A program made the translations under genes and the position numbers. A DNA stretch of 64,000 nucleotides from Eutreptiella sp. 'Long Island Sound 2002' (taxonomy: Eukaryota; Euglenozoa; Euglenophyceae; Eutreptiales; Eutreptiaceae): contig OZ038379.1 in the NCBI GenBank assembly GCA_964036045.1, positions 19,501,017-19,565,016 on the forward strand. Reading direction: 5' to 3'. This document shows positions 1 to 11,805 of the stretch, piece after piece. Positions within the stretch are counted from its first letter, which is position 1; the number at the start of each line of letters is the position of its first letter. Below the pieces are notes generated by a model. The model was not told where the DNA came from, did not search any database, and was given only the letters and a program-made list of their open reading frames with translations.

Positions 1-1495
1 GGATAGAGGCCGGGTTGGCTGCAACCCCCTCAGACCAGTTCCCAGAGGTTTCCGAACCGCACCCAAATGAACTGCAAATTGAACAAAGAAGAGTTCATGG
101 TGGAGTACCAAAAAGCAGTTGTTGTGTGGGAATGCCTCCACCGGTGGCCACCAACCATGGCCACCAACATAACCCCTTCTGCACTGGCTGTGAACTGGAC
201 CAGCTGGGACGGCAGTAATGAGTCTTCAGGGTGTGACAGCCGAGAGTGTACCAGTCGCCGAGGGAGACCAATGCAAACCACCTGAAACGGCTGCCTTGAC
301 CACAGCTGCGCCATAGTGAATCAGGCAAAGCAGCTGGACCCGCTCAGTGTATCGTTCCAAGGATCCTTTAGATTAGGATTAGGAGTAGGGGATGATGTAG
401 CTTGCAGGAATGCCCCACAGCGCCACACTCCAATCGTGATCCTGCAATGCAGTCAATCCAAGGGCCACACACCCATGGCCCTGTGGCCATGGTCATTTAG
501 CAGACACATTTGTCGCACAGACACTGCACAGATACTACACAATTGCACTGAAAAGGCGGAGTAGCAGTCGTAGGCCACAAGCACCAGACTGACCCAGGCT
601 GCAAGGAACCTTATTTACAATGTGGGTGTGCATACGTAAGCACAAGAAGCTGCATTCATAAGTTGTGAGCATTAAATCTGTGTAACACTCAACATGAGTT
701 ACCAAGTGCGATTCTGGAAACCCAAACCTCGGCATAGAAACAGGGAGGGAGGCAGTCGACGTGCAGCACACGCTGGTTGGGCATGCACAAATATGGACAT
801 AAAGTATAGACGCTGGATGTTGGACAAATGTATATGGACCTACAGTGGACACAGGGGACGAGGTAGGTGTGGATCCAGAATGTCAACTGCGTAGTCGAGA
901 TGATGCAATCAGACAGCACTCGTGCCTAGCAGCGTTCAGGGATCAGTTGGTGATACGAGGTGTGCGCCTACCCCCAGAAATGTCCTTGGCACTTGGGCGG
1001 GGTGCAACACGTGGCTATCAATCCTCCTTTTCAGTGCGGCAGCCGTCACATATCATGGCGAAGTGTCTGTGACTGAGCTCGCTTTTTGCCTGTTGCACTG
1101 CCTGAGCCACGATGGACGCCGTTCGGCAGAGCTAAAGAGGGCCAGCGACCAACGAGGTAGGGCAACAGCAAAAGCTGCGGGAATGGCTGCTAAATGCTTG
1201 GATCCAGACCTGAAAGGGAAAGGCGCGGGGTTGTAGTGGGGGTGCGCAGGAGTCAGGCTTTGATCTTTTCTCACACCAGATTCCTACAATGGTCGATAAA
1301 ATATGCGAAGACAACTGAGAGAACCGGTCAAATATGCGGACGAAATCATCCCCCCATGCGCTGACGCATGGTCAGTCGCGTGTGTGGGGCCACAAAGTGC
1401 ACGCGCAGGCCACTGGTGTGTGCGATACGATGTGTGGCGAGAAACGTGACAAAGCTCCGCAAGCCGCTGTTTTGGCCCCCTTGGGGGAATGTAGG
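1..1495. other. Spacer, no supported gene
   Basis: No open frame here has splice sites, family motifs or composition that would support a gene. Only short overlapping frames on both strands are seen. Confidence 0.6.
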
Positions 1496-1517
1496 CCGGC
1501 GCGCGCCCGGCGCGCTA
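1496..1517. repeat. GC-rich imperfect palindrome
   Basis: Two CCGGCGCGC-type halves in a row followed by CTAG. A near-identical block lies at 2,325-2,347, and degenerate relatives at 7,926, 8,631, 26,022, 26,138, 26,809, 48,148, 58,464 and 58,772. It behaves as a dispersed repeat module and several copies are followed by TACTTTT or TAACG. Confidence 0.6.
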
Positions 1518-1773
1518 GTTTTCTATTAACTATCCCGACTTCAGCCCCAGATTTACCCTCTCATGGAGAAGCCCCCCAAGGAGACCACATTGCACTGCAC
1601 ACCTTCCCTACAAAGCACGTTGCAAAATAAAGCAGGATCTGTGAATTCAACCACTCCAACTTTCATTTGTAGTGTAATTAACAAACAACATTGGTCCCAC
1701 AAGTGTGGGCGTCGATACATTCATTACAATAGTGCTCCTTACACTCATCACAAACTGGGACGGTGCGACGGTG

Positions 1774-2221
1774 AATGCTACGTCACCCCTGCATTCTCGG
1801 GGGTCCCCAACAAAGGGGACAAAATCAGAAGTCAAAACCTACGCCGGGGGTCACCATGATGCACCACGCAACAAAGCGTGGATTCAAAGATTGTTCCGGT
1901 TTCCTCAATAGCACCAGAAGGTTGGGGCCCAAAAGAGGGCGGAAATGCTATGTCACCCCTGCATTCTCGGGGGTCCCCAACAAAGGGGACAAAATCAGAA
2001 GTCAAAACCTACGCCGGGGGTCACCATGATGTACCACGCAACAAAGCGTGGATTCAAAGATTGTCCCGGTTTCCTCAATAGCACCAGAAGGTTGGGGCCC
2101 AAAAGAGGGCGGAAATGCTACGTCACCCCTGCATTCTCGGGGGTCCCCAACAAAGGGGACAAAATCAGAAGTCAAAACCTACGCTAGGGGTCACCATGAT
2201 GCACCACGCAACAAAGTGTGG
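1774..2221 (+). repeat. 170-bp tandem satellite, about 2.6 copies
   Basis: The block starting AATGCTACGTCACCCCTGC recurs at 1,774, 1,944 and 2,114, a period of exactly 170 bp. The first two copies are nearly identical and the third is truncated after about 108 bp at GGTCTCTAG. The unit contains CTCGGGGGTCCCC. Open frames through it are by-products of the repeat. Confidence 0.9.
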
Positions 2222-2324
2222 GTCTCTAGTACAGCCAGGCGCCCAAATAGCTGCACTGTGCTAAGTGCGCCCCCTTAGTGCACCCCCTAAAAGGCCACTA
2301 GAGGGGCACGGGTCCAAAAAGATG

Positions 2325-2347
2325 CCCGGCGCGCGCCCGGCGCGCTA
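2325..2347. repeat. GC-rich imperfect palindrome, second copy
   Basis: Almost the same sequence as at 1,496-1,517. The two copies flank the 170-bp satellite. Confidence 0.6.
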
Positions 2348-2572
2348 ACGTTCCCCCCTTAGTGCACCAGTGTCATGGCCCCTGCCAGCCCTTGGTCTGG
2401 GTGTATACACAACCAAAAGCATCATGCTCCTTTGATTTCCCCATCTCCAAATATGAGGCTGGTTCCAAAATTGGGGATGTATGTCTCCCAGGGAGATCCC
2501 CAGGGACATTCCTTTGAGATCCCCATACCCAAAACAGGGGCAGGGGGAGGGGTTGGCATGACGTCGGGGTAA

Positions 2573-2720
2573 ATTGCTTTCTGAAGCTGGCGGCACTGAT
2601 TGGCAGCTCGCCATTTGCCCTTGTCCTCTCCCTTGAACCCTTTCCCTCCGGGCAGCAGCACCTCTTGGCCTCTCCCCTCTTACCCTTGTCCTTCCCTGGA
2701 ATGCTTTCCCTCGTCAACGG
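2573..2720 (+). repeat. Dispersed repeat with CTGAAGCTGGCGG core
   Basis: The segment 'CTGAAGCTGGCGGCAC..TTGGC..CTCGCCA..TTGYCCTTGTCC' recurs in diverged form at 4,445-4,570, 4,690-4,765, 5,980-6,040 and 6,065-6,200, all in the same orientation. No coding potential was recognised. Confidence 0.6.
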
Positions 2721-2765
2721 GTAGTCCTAACACACGATGTCCTCATCGACGATGCGTGGATCTTG

Positions 2766-2801
2766 AGAACATGGGGGGGGGGGTGGGGGGGGGGGGGGGG
2801 G
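2766..2801 (+). repeat. Poly-G tract interrupted by a single T
   Basis: A run of G broken by one T, one of many G/C homopolymers in the window. Similar tracts occur near 5,157, 15,940, 16,144, 19,390, 28,287, 38,466, 51,416, 51,918, 52,746 and 61,910, and C runs near 6,272, 36,679, 37,772, 43,137 and 43,882. Confidence 0.8.
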
Positions 2802-3788
2802 CGTCACACCTTACCCAAAGTGCTCCTCGTGCTCCAAATCCTAGCTATACCTCCTGAAGCTACATATAGTACCAACACTGCGCATCAGTGGCATTACCAT
2901 GGGTCCGAAAATGGCACAACCGTCCAACACACAATCATGGTAATTTTTTCTTCTGGTGTTTTTCCACACCTGTCCAGAAGATTGCACCAATGTATCTGAC
3001 GCTTAGCCAGGGCCAGAAGCAAATTGATTGTCAGCTTGGTGGTCCAGATAGGCAAGGAGGTGCACTGTGCGTATTCCAACCAACAACGAATGTAAACATG
3101 TTGGGTACAAGAAAGGCAATTCAGGTGAAAGCACTTCACTCCACTCTGCACTCTCTTCACCTATTCTTGCTTGTTCTTCAACATGAATGGTAGCCGCTAC
3201 ACAAGCTATATCATCACCCATTCCATATCATGCTCTGGGGCTAGTCATCTGGAATGATCCTTGGGCCCTAAATCTCCTGCTTGGCATGCACTGCCGCTCA
3301 GAAAAGTGAAAAGGGAATGAGATTCCTGGCAGCATTTGTAACACAGTGTGCAACCCAATCTCATTCTTTCCATGTTTTTGAGGTTGAAAGTATTGTCCGC
3401 ATTTGTTGACTGTCGTCAATCCATCCAACCGTCCTCTACTGGCTGTGAGCTTCATGTGGGTGAGACATGTCCCTGTCAGTGGACACCCAGTGGTGGCACA
3501 TAGTCGCACATAAGCCATATGCATGCCACAGATGACGATGGTTGTCACATGTCACATGGCTTATCCTTAGCGACCGACGACGGTAGGCGTGAACCGAGGT
3601 TTGCGGCAAAACTACGCGAGTTGGCTGGTAATTACCAACAATAGACCGGGTACAACAATAGCGTTCTGGCTTGGCCTCTTCCCGCTTTGCCTGTACAATA
3701 AAGCCTCACAGTATTGGCCACCATTAGTCATGCAGGCACTCTGACCTTGCTCTACCCCGCTCCCAAACCTGTGCAGCAGAACGCATAC

Positions 3789-3916
3789 CCGTAGAACAAA
3801 CACATTGGCGTCGTCGGGTACATTTTCCAGTCTTGATATGGTTGTAAGCAATCCGGCCATTCGGGCCGCGGTAGCATCCGGGGGGCTTTTGAAGGCTGAA
3901 AAGAGTTCCCCAGAAT
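3789..3916 (-). CDS. Candidate internal exon, unknown protein
   Basis: On the minus strand a good acceptor (GCGCATGCGCAG) at 3,917 is followed by 128 nt of open frame ending at a strong donor, CTACGG|GTATGC. The peptide is about 42 residues, amphipathic, and includes FKSPPDATAARMAGLL and SRLENVPDDANVFVLR, which looks like a helical segment. It starts with two nucleotides of a split codon and ends in phase 0. No family was recognised and neighbouring exons were not found. Confidence 0.4.
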
Positions 3917-4444
3917 CTGCGCATGCGCCGGCAGGCGGCAAGGGTCACGGACTGGCAACGGGCAGAATCCTGATAGTACCATAGTACCGACAAACCTAAG
4001 GAGAAATGGCGTCATTACTGCGCGTGTGTAGGTTGGCCTGGCCCAAACAGCACTGCCTTTTAACACAAATGTCTGCATGAATGGCAATGTAAGGCACAGT
4101 AACTGCACCCAGCAGCCCCTATAGATTCCTCGCAACACAGCCCTTTGCAGAAATGGCCCGCTCTGCTAGGGCTGGCGTCTTTTAGGGGGAGTATCTTATG
4201 TACGGCCATCCCCCCATCCTCTTGCCATCTATGCCCCCAATTGTCCCAAGGAGTTTCCGCAACCCAGCATATCTAGCCTCTTGCTCCATTGCATCTCCCA
4301 CTTGCTGAGGCTCTGGCAAGGTTTGCCGATGGTCAACAATTCTGTGCACCGTGAGACCGGACAATTGGGGGATGCAGCCACCCTCCACGGGCTGGGCAGA
4401 TGTCAGGCAAATGGGCGGGGGGGTGTTTGGCATAAAGCCTGTGG

Positions 4445-4765
4445 AGATTGCTGTCTGAAGGTAGCGGCGCCTATTGGCCTCTCGCCACTTATCCTTGTCC
4501 CTTCCGTGAACTCTTACCCTCCATAGGTACTGGTGTCCATTGGCTTCTCACCACCTTTTGCCTAGATCTCCCATCCTATACTTACCTCCCTATACATCCT
4601 GCCTTTCCCTTGGTTGGTTGTGCCAACGGAGCCCCCAGACTGTCTCTGTTTGCCATTTGGGGGAGAGGGAGGGTGTTTGGCATAAAGCCTGTGGAGGTTG
4701 CTGTCTGAAGCTGGCGGGGCCTGTTGGCCTCTCGACACTTAATCTCTCCTTAAGCCATTTTCCAC
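4445..4765 (+). repeat. Dispersed CTGAAG repeat, two copies
   Basis: Copies at 4,445-4,570 and 4,690-4,765 match the repeat at 2,573. Both are preceded by 'GTTTGGCATAAAGCCTGTGG'. Confidence 0.55.
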
Positions 4766-5970
4766 CACCCAGTGCAATTCCTCTACCGGGCTTGCCATTC
4801 CTTACCTAGCTGTGATCCCTTCCTTTCCCTTGGTCCATTGTGTCAACGGAGCCCCCGGACTGTGCTTGTTTCACTGCTTTGTGTCGGGTCCACACAGAGG
4901 ACCATTGGTCATGTGCAACGCCGCCCCCTACCAGGGGTGGAGGAACCCTCTCCAACGGCGGCTGTTGGGCCCTGATACGTCCACTTGCGGGGTAACACCC
5001 GATGGGGGCACATAACACCCTCAGACCTTCCCTTTCCCGCGCTCAGTCCTCCGAGTGCCAAGCACATCACATTTCCCCCCGCCTCCCATATCTATTGTGT
5101 GTGTCACATATCTCTTCCCCCCTTGTTCAGTTTGCGCACCACCCGGTTTGATAGGTGGGGGGGGGGGGGTGGCACAAGGCCTTGGTGGTTGGCTCTGGGG
5201 GGGGGGGGGGGCATGGAGCCTATGTAGATTGCTGTGCGTGAACATCCATGGAAGGCCTGGTCCGGTCATCCTTTCCTACACGACGATTTCCTGAGTATTC
5301 CGTTGGTCTGCTTCCCGCTGGGCACCGTCCTTCATCAAACCCACCTCCAGCCCTCACCTCTATCTGCCAGTTCCAAGACCTGTATCCCGCAGTGCAATTC
5401 CCCACGTGCCTTGGGGCGGTGTGTTGTTGCACAATGCTGTCCCCAGGTCACAAACCTGAAGACTCCGGCAAGAATACCAAAATGTAGAACACCATCAATC
5501 CGATGATTCCCATCATTCTGTGACACCTGCAAAACAAAAAAAAACATATGGACTAGCTTGGCGCCTCAGCAATGCCCTAGACATTGAACACCTCCGAATA
5601 CCACATTTTCCCGCAAGCACCATCTGGCCGGCCAGTCAGCAGTAATAGGTCACCACAGTGGAATATAAAATGTGGTGTTATCAGGTCATGAGCACAGTGA
5701 CTGATAGTGTGCCGGGGATCAATGCCAATGTGCTGATCAATGCAATTATTGTGTTGGCAACACCTTGTTTCAAATCTGCATTTTCCATTTTTCATTTTGC
5801 TCAAGCAGACCGCCACAGATGGTACAAAACTGCAGGTTGATCGACATGCAGTGTTCAGAAGTGTCTGTAGAAATCGTTTGGCGAAATGGATAGCATTGTG
5901 CAGAAAAGCTGGGGTGCTGCAACAACGTATGTGATGGGCACTTCCATTTGGGCGGACGGGGGTTTGACAT

Positions 5971-6230
5971 TCAGCCTATGTAGATTGCTCTCTGAAGCTG
6001 GCAGCACCTATTGGCCTCTCGCCACTTACCCTTGTTTAGGGGGGTTTGGCGTGACGCCATAGTAGATTGTTGTCTGAAGCTGGCGGCATCTAGTGGCTTT
6101 TCGCCACTTATCCTTGTCCCTTCCGTGAACCCTTTCCCTTCATCGGTAGTGGTGCCCATTGGCTTCTCACTGCCTTTTGCCCTTGCTCTCCATTAGTGCC
6201 TATCCTTACCTCCCTACAAATCCTTCCTTT
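5971..6230 (+). repeat. Dispersed CTGAAG repeat, two copies
   Basis: Two further copies of the repeat seen at 2,573 and 4,445, starting near 5,985 and 6,068. A C-run begins at 6,272. Confidence 0.55.
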
Positions 6231-6286
6231 CCCATGGGAGGGCGACTCCTCGGCTCTGGACGCCAACTACCCCCCCCCCCCCCCCA

Positions 6287-6694
6287 CTAACCGTTGCCCA
6301 ACCACTGTGACAGCCACAAGCAAATGAGGGGTTTCACGGCACGCTCATTCATGTCAAGAGATGTTTTGTGAGGGATTGTGCCATCTACAATATCTACACA
6401 ATGCTGCACAAGGCACAATTCTGCTCTTTGGCAGACGTGGTGTTGACAGCTTTTCTTGACCAATTGATCCCCAGAATTCAGGGCATGGGATCTATTGGGT
6501 AGACCTGACAAAAGGTACACATTACGGTCCAGAAAAATATACGAGCGGTCTTCAACCTTAATCAACCTTAGCTTGGTGGTCTTCAACCTTAGCTCCTGCT
6601 TGTAAAAATTACTAGAAACTGACATCCACAATTGCAACAACTGGAGTGCCATTAGGAAGTGCATGTTCTTTGCAGATTCCCATGAAATGTTCAT
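6287..6694 (-). CDS. Open frame, possible decayed mobile-element fragment
   Basis: A 135-codon minus-strand frame, more AT-rich than its surroundings. It carries a direct duplication of AAGGTTGAAGACC inside the frame. The N-terminus (MNISWESAKNMHFLMAL) loosely recalls a SANT/Myb-like first helix, but this is not a safe assignment. No splice sites or partner exons are clear, and it could be non-coding. Confidence 0.25.
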   Translation of the reverse strand: MNISWESAKNMHFLMALQLLQLWMSVSSNFYKQELRLKTTKLRLIKVEDRSYIFLDRNVYLLSGLPNRSHALNSGDQLVKKSCQHHVCQRAELCLVQHCVDIVDGTIPHKTSLDMNERAVKPLICLWLSQWLGNG

Positions 6695-7170
6695 TTTGTC
6701 TGTTCCATTAGTCGCTTGAAGGCGTCTTCACAATAGAAGAGGCGTTCGTTGCATGGTCATGGTACAAAATGGAACTCATCAAATGTGGTGCAGGTGTGGG
6801 GAACTTGGCTCACATTTCTCAGTAGTCTGCTTCCACAACGGTTGGAAGATCTACATTTCACCAACGGCATTTGTTACTAGTGCCCCCGTGACACAACGTT
6901 TCTCGTGGCCAAATGCAATGTTTTGCCAGATAGGAATGAGCATAGCGCACTGCTGTTGAATGAACAATTTTGATTTTAACCCTAGATTTACCCTCCCCTA
7001 AAAGCCCTGCAAATAGACTAGAGTGGACCGCAAATGCAGGACATGGTCCCATGGTCCATACAGAGGGCAACAGACGTGCCGAATGCAAAGTTGCGTAAAA
7101 TGCAACAAAACACGCACAGACTAGTGCAACTCATCAAGGGCCCGAAACCAGATGTTCTAAGGCCAAGTTC

Positions 7171-7222
7171 TTGCACTGCGTGCGCACTGCGTGGGCACTG
7201 CGTGTGCACTGCGTGCATACTG
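7171..7222 (+). repeat. Minisatellite of GCGCACTGCGTG units
   Basis: About five diverged 10-12 bp units with core GCACTGCGTG. The same unit reappears at 7,855-7,902 and 32,774-32,812, with a single-unit echo at 29,449. Confidence 0.8.
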
Positions 7223-7689
7223 CACACGGCAGAGGCCGGTATACTCACTCAAGAATACCTGTCACCTGACTGGTTGCACAACGAAGCAACAAAACCCACA
7301 TGAGACCGACGAAACTGCCTTCAACTTGGTACTCCACTGTCCCTATGAACAAACCACTCAGCCTTGTAAAGTCCGCTTGCTTCGAGTGTTTCGGTGCCCG
7401 TGGCTTCGCTCTTGGAGGCGGCGATGAGATGTCCCTTGACTCGGAGTGCAGGGAATGCGTTGTCCGTGGTCTCTTGGGTGATGGGGACCGCGAATAGGGT
7501 GAAGGGGAGGGAGGTGGTGATTCTGAGCGTGGGCGCGACACAATTGTTGATGGCGAGCGAGGTCAGTGATGTGGTGGGGATGAAGGCCGTACCACAAACT
7601 CCTCAAAGTCCGCGGGCTATGTATGGCTACATCACCCCGGCCTTCTCGGGGTCCCCATAGTAAGGAGAGTTCAATATGGGGGATGGAAA

Positions 7690-8060
7690 ATGGGTAAAAA
7701 TGGTTGACATTGGGCAACAAAGGGTGACAATTCAAATGTGCCACATCCCAAATGCATAGGTAGAAAAAAAACTACAAAAAAACCCAGTATGGAACCAAAA
7801 ACTTGTCAAAAGGGGCCAAAAGTAGGGTCCGAGTATTGGCCGACATCCAAAACTTCGCACTGCGTGCGCACTGCGTGTGCACTGCGTGCGCACTGCGTGC
7901 ATGGCATTCCCTAAGGGGGAGTGTTTGCCCTGCGCACACCCTACACGCCACTTTTATGATGACTTCCCCAAATTGAGTCCCCGAGTTTACCATTACCATA
8001 TGAAGCCCCCGAGTAGACCAACAGCCGCCCCTTGCCTACCAAATGAAGCAACAAACCATC
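7690..8060 (+). repeat. Composite dispersed repeat
   Basis: The left part (7,690-7,850) matches 33,270-33,460; both contain CAATTCAAATGTGCCACATC and end at GCACTG-type units. The middle (7,855-7,902) is the GCACTGCGTG minisatellite. The right part (7,912-8,060) matches 48,138-48,260, including ACCATTACCATATGAAGCCC. It is therefore a mosaic of modules found separately elsewhere. Confidence 0.75.
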
Positions 8061-8069
8061 CGTGAGCGA

Positions 8070-9070
8070 CATTTAACAGACCGCCACAGACTGCTGTATC
8101 CTCCGGACGGATGGGATCGTAGTCTGGGACCGGTAGCCGTGTGGCCATTTTGGCGAATAAGTCCATCTCCCCATTGCGCCGGATTTGCTCACGTCCTTGT
8201 GCATTGCGGGCCTCGGACTCTTGACGGTGACTGGGGATCTACTCTATGATGATTCGCTTGTGTTGCGTGTGATCACACACCTTGTGGCGGACGTCGGAAT
8301 AAGAGCACTCCCACATGGGTTGTTTGTTGGCACATTTGGTCACGGCCATGCTGTCGATGTACCCGAGCGAGAATGCGCAGGGGTCCTTTTGTCACTGCAC
8401 CTCCCACGGCTTGGTACTCGGAGCCCGTGATTCCACCGTTTGGAGGCCGCCGTCGGCATACAGTGACATGCCTTCAGGCTGCTTTTGATTGTACTAACCC
8501 CTTCAAATGCACCAAAGTGTAGAGGAAGCAAACGTGGTCCCCATAGGCCACTGGGTTGGCACCCTAGGACTTGCGGGGACAAAATCGGAGGGTCCCACAA
8601 GGGTAGGGATTGAAAATAGCCCAAAAAGCTGCCCTGCGCACGCCCTGCGCGCTAACGCTCCCTCTAACCAAACCCCAATCCCACAATTGCTCCATGCGTG
8701 CCCTCCACCACCCATGTGCATCATTGTGCAACTGTTGCTGGGCCATCAAAGTTCCATTCTTCTTCGGTTGAATGGCACATTGACATGCACTCGGCTTTTA
8801 CAAGCACCGCCATGGCCCCCCACCTCAAAATCAAAGATACCATATCCCCTACTCAAGGGGCCACTAAATGTGTGGATTGTTTGGTGTGGATATGGGGTGA
8901 GACAAAGCAAGGAGGGAGCCGAAAATGGTCATGGGTGGGAAATGGGTCCAAAACGATGGGCACCCTAGGAAGTTCGTGAGTTCCCTTCACAAGGGGGAGG
9001 TGGTGCACCAGGGTTTCATCAAGTGCACTCCTCATGCGCTGTGGAATACTTGTGACACCTTTGGTCCTTA
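8070..9070. other. Spacer between repeats and transposase relic
   Basis: A GC-rich module of the dispersed family lies at 8,631-8,655. A minus-strand open stretch at about 8,900-9,060 reads as a coding-like peptide (LVHHLPLVKGTHELPR) in a frame that does not join the exon at 9,072 cleanly. Nothing else is supported. Confidence 0.4.
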
Positions 9071-9071
9071 C

Positions 9072-9213
9072 CATGTGCGGTTCGGTTGTCAGCAACATCA
9101 AAAATGTACAGCTGCCATTTGTTGTCTTTGACCATGACCAGATCAGCCAATGTATTTTGGGGACGATCGGTATCCGAAGATCTCAAGTCCGGCCCTATCT
9201 CCTCTTGAAATCC
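9072..9213 (-). CDS. Candidate exon, possibly part of the neighbouring transposon relic
   Basis: On the minus strand an acceptor (CATTCATGGGTCAG) precedes 142 nt of open frame that ends at an excellent donor, CACATG|GTAAGG. The roughly 47-residue peptide contains DTDRPQNTLADLVMVKDN and KWQLYIFDVADNRTAHG, compact and protein-like. It lies directly downstream, on the same strand, of the CENP-B-like transposase remnant, so it may belong to that element. No family was recognised. Confidence 0.45.
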
Positions 9214-9257
9214 CTGACCCATGAATGGTTGATATATGGCAGCACAAAACCCTCAGC

Positions 9258-9640
9258 CCCCAACCGATTTTTTCTAGAGTGCTTCTTTGACTGCCAACAA
9301 AATTGTTTCTTTGTCCTTTGGCCCACCTTCTTGATAGCTTGCTAAAAAGTGCTATACAAGTGCAGCATTTTCATCCTCTTGCAAAGTACGTGGATGCCCA
9401 ACAGGGTTGGTGTGGCTCTGCTCAGCAAACTTTGTTGCCCACTCCTGTAAAGTACTCCGAGGGGGACACTCATCACCCAAAGCAATTTGCATGATTTCAA
9501 GCCGGCACACATGAATTGCATACCTCCTGTTTCTCCGGCAGAGACCAATTGTGCCAAGGGTTCGCCTTGTATGAACCACGTTTGTTGCCTTTGCCTTTGC
9601 CTTTGCCTTTGGGGGCAACACGTTTCAAATGGTCACCAAG
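9258..9640 (-). pseudogene. CENP-B/pogo-like transposase N-terminal region, broken
   Basis: Read on the minus strand, a basic KGKGKG stretch and a segment with NPWHNWSLPEKQ pass, after a one-base frame change near 9,530, into IALGDECPPRSTLQEW and then DENAALV-TAG-HFLASYQEGG. This order (helix-turn-helix with PRSTLQ, then a 'GxPxxL..eE..LV..' helix, then a second helix) is typical of the DNA-binding half of CENP-B/jerky/pogo transposases. Two in-frame TAG codons and the frameshift mark it as decayed. No catalytic DDE half was found nearby. Confidence 0.55.
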
Positions 9641-10020
9641 AACAGCAACATTTTGTGTGGGTTCACAAACATCCATGGGCTTGCAATACGACAACACACT
9701 GTGCACGGCCCAAAATCCTGCCAATACATCCTCACATGTAATACATGGGCACCAGTACCTCCCACAAAAGAAAAATGTCAGCCGCCTACAAAGGGAGCAA
9801 CAAATGGCCACACTCAGAACCTCGGGGCGGTGGGCTCCTGAAATGGTTATGGGATTAGTGTTACACGGTGGCACAAGGCATACATATATATAGGGGTTGG
9901 AATGCAAGTGCATAAGTGTGGCCATAGCAACTCGGGGTGGTGGCCCCGGACCACACGCCATGACGGTACATCACCCCTCCCCGCTTACACACTTGCACAA
10001 GCCTCCTCCCCAAACGTTTC

Positions 10021-10152
10021 GAGGAAGGGAAGGGAAGGGCCTAAGACCCAGAGTGGCTCCTTGGAACACTTTCTACGGATCAACCTAAGAAGGGGAGGGC
10101 CTAAGACCAAGAGTGGCTCCTTGGAACACTTTCTACGGATCGACGTAAGAAG
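10021..10152 (+). repeat. 60-bp direct tandem duplication
   Basis: GGGCCTAAGACC through TTTCTACGGAT occurs twice, exactly 60 bp apart (10,021-10,080 and 10,081-10,140), with a short third start. Three mismatches or so separate the copies, so the duplication is recent. Confidence 0.9.
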
Positions 10153-10159
10153 GGGAACC

Positions 10160-11100
10160 CTGCAAAGCTGCAAATGAATGGCAAATTCCAAACTTCCAGT
10201 TGCATATCCCCTGCTCGAGACGTGTGGCACGTTTCCGAAGATCGGGACTGGGGTTGCTGGGCTGGGGGGGCATCTGTGCTTGGGCCGTACTGAGCCATGC
10301 AGTGGACACAGCAAGTGCCTACTGAAAGGGGGTGGGTGCTACTGAGTCGCGCATGGTGCAGGGCTAATTCCTAGCGAGACCTAGACACACTGTGATCCCT
10401 CAAGAGGAAGTGGTGAGGGGTTAGGGTGTGCAAGGGTGTGCATCTTGCCGGACAAACCTTTTTTGACCACTCACTCTTAGTTGCGGACATCATTTGTCAT
10501 GGAGTTGGTTCCGTCATTTTTTAAAATGTGGATTTGGGTGGTGTTGTTGCAAAATGGACCAAATATGTATCTAGGAAGTAGAATTTGGTATCTGGATGTG
10601 GAGACAAGACAACCGCAGACCGCATTCCAACCCCATTGCAGTGACAAAGCACCACAATGTAGACCCGTCCCAGTGCAAAGACAAGAAAAAATGCATTATA
10701 GAACAATGCGGAGCGGTGCCATTCGCCCACTGAGAGTAGTGGAGTTGATGGGGGTCGATGGGGTCGAGATTCAGCGCGCCTGCTCCCGTTAGCAATCACA
10801 AATAACAAAATGACATTAGTCAATCAACATCAAACACTACGGAACCATCAACAGCAGGGCAGCAAATGGAGCAATATAAGCATCTGGCGTGCAAAACTGC
10901 TGCTGCAACCTCCAGTAAAAACTTTGCAAATTGGGTCCCCCACAAAAAGATGGGTGTGCCTCATTGTGCAGATGCCTCTTCTTCCTTTCAGGGAAAGCCA
11001 CAAACAGTAAACTTTCACGCCCCTTCCCCCGGATCCGGGATGCCCGCCCCCTTTGTATGCAATCGCATGCTGGGGCGCCACTTTCGCTCTTCACAGTCTA
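10160..11100. other. Spacer, no supported gene
   Basis: Short frames only. Nothing with splice support or a recognisable motif. Confidence 0.5.
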
Positions 11101-11102
11101 TA

Positions 11103-11325
11103 CACTGTGACTCCCAGTGCTGTCACTCTCTACTATCACTCTCCTACTGTCACTCTCTGCTGTCGCTCTCTACTCTTACTCTCTACTGTGACTCTCCTAC
11201 TGTCACTCTCTACTGTCACTATCTATTGTCACTCTCTACTGTCACTCTCTACTGTTACTCTCTACTGTCACTACCTGCTGTCACTCTCCTACTGTCACTA
11301 TCTACTGTCACTCTCTACTGGCCAT
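11103..11325 (+). repeat. CTCTCTACTGTCA minisatellite, left arm
   Basis: Around 16 units of 12-15 bp, consensus YCTCTCTACTGTCA. The complementary sense, GTGACAGTAGGAGA, forms a second array at 11,806-11,962, so the two arms form a long imperfect inverted repeat around a 480-bp loop. Confidence 0.9.
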
Positions 11326-11805
11326 CATGTCCTGTTTTGGCCGGCGGCCCCTCACAGGGGCCACCCCAGTGCCCCTGGGCTGGGAGGACGGAGGGCTGCT
11401 ATGGGGAGTGTGGCACGGTTCCCTCTGCCATAGGGTACCTTATGGACAGGTACAGAGATCAGGGTGCCCCGTTATCCGTCTTGAGTTGCAGATAAGGGCA
11501 GTTTTGCAGGTCCATGGGACCCGTTCACAGCGGAGTTCGGTCCCGATCCCTCCCCTGCCCCTGCCCTGTCCCCACCACCTGCCCCTGTGCGTGTCCCAAC
11601 CCTAGTTCTTATCCGTCGTGTCGCGTGTCGCCGCTCTTCCGCCTTTGTGCCCGCCCTTCCCCCAAGCCTCCATATCCACCAGTCCCGAGATATGTGTCAA
11701 ATCACTTGAGCCACATTCTGCGGTTTGCCATGAAGATACTCCTGCAGCCAGGCTTTTTGAGGTTGGACTATGCTGCCAGAAAAGGAGTGCCAGTCTCGAG
11801 TCAGC

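Noticed and set aside
371-390. Telomere-like GATTAGGATTAGGAG
   Set aside because: Only two imperfect units; not a telomeric array.
1774-2221. CRISPR array
   Set aside because: The repeat is 170 bp with no unique spacers; the organism is eukaryotic.
10866-11495. 209-codon plus-strand open frame
   Set aside because: Encoded mainly by the CTCTCTACTGTCA minisatellite.
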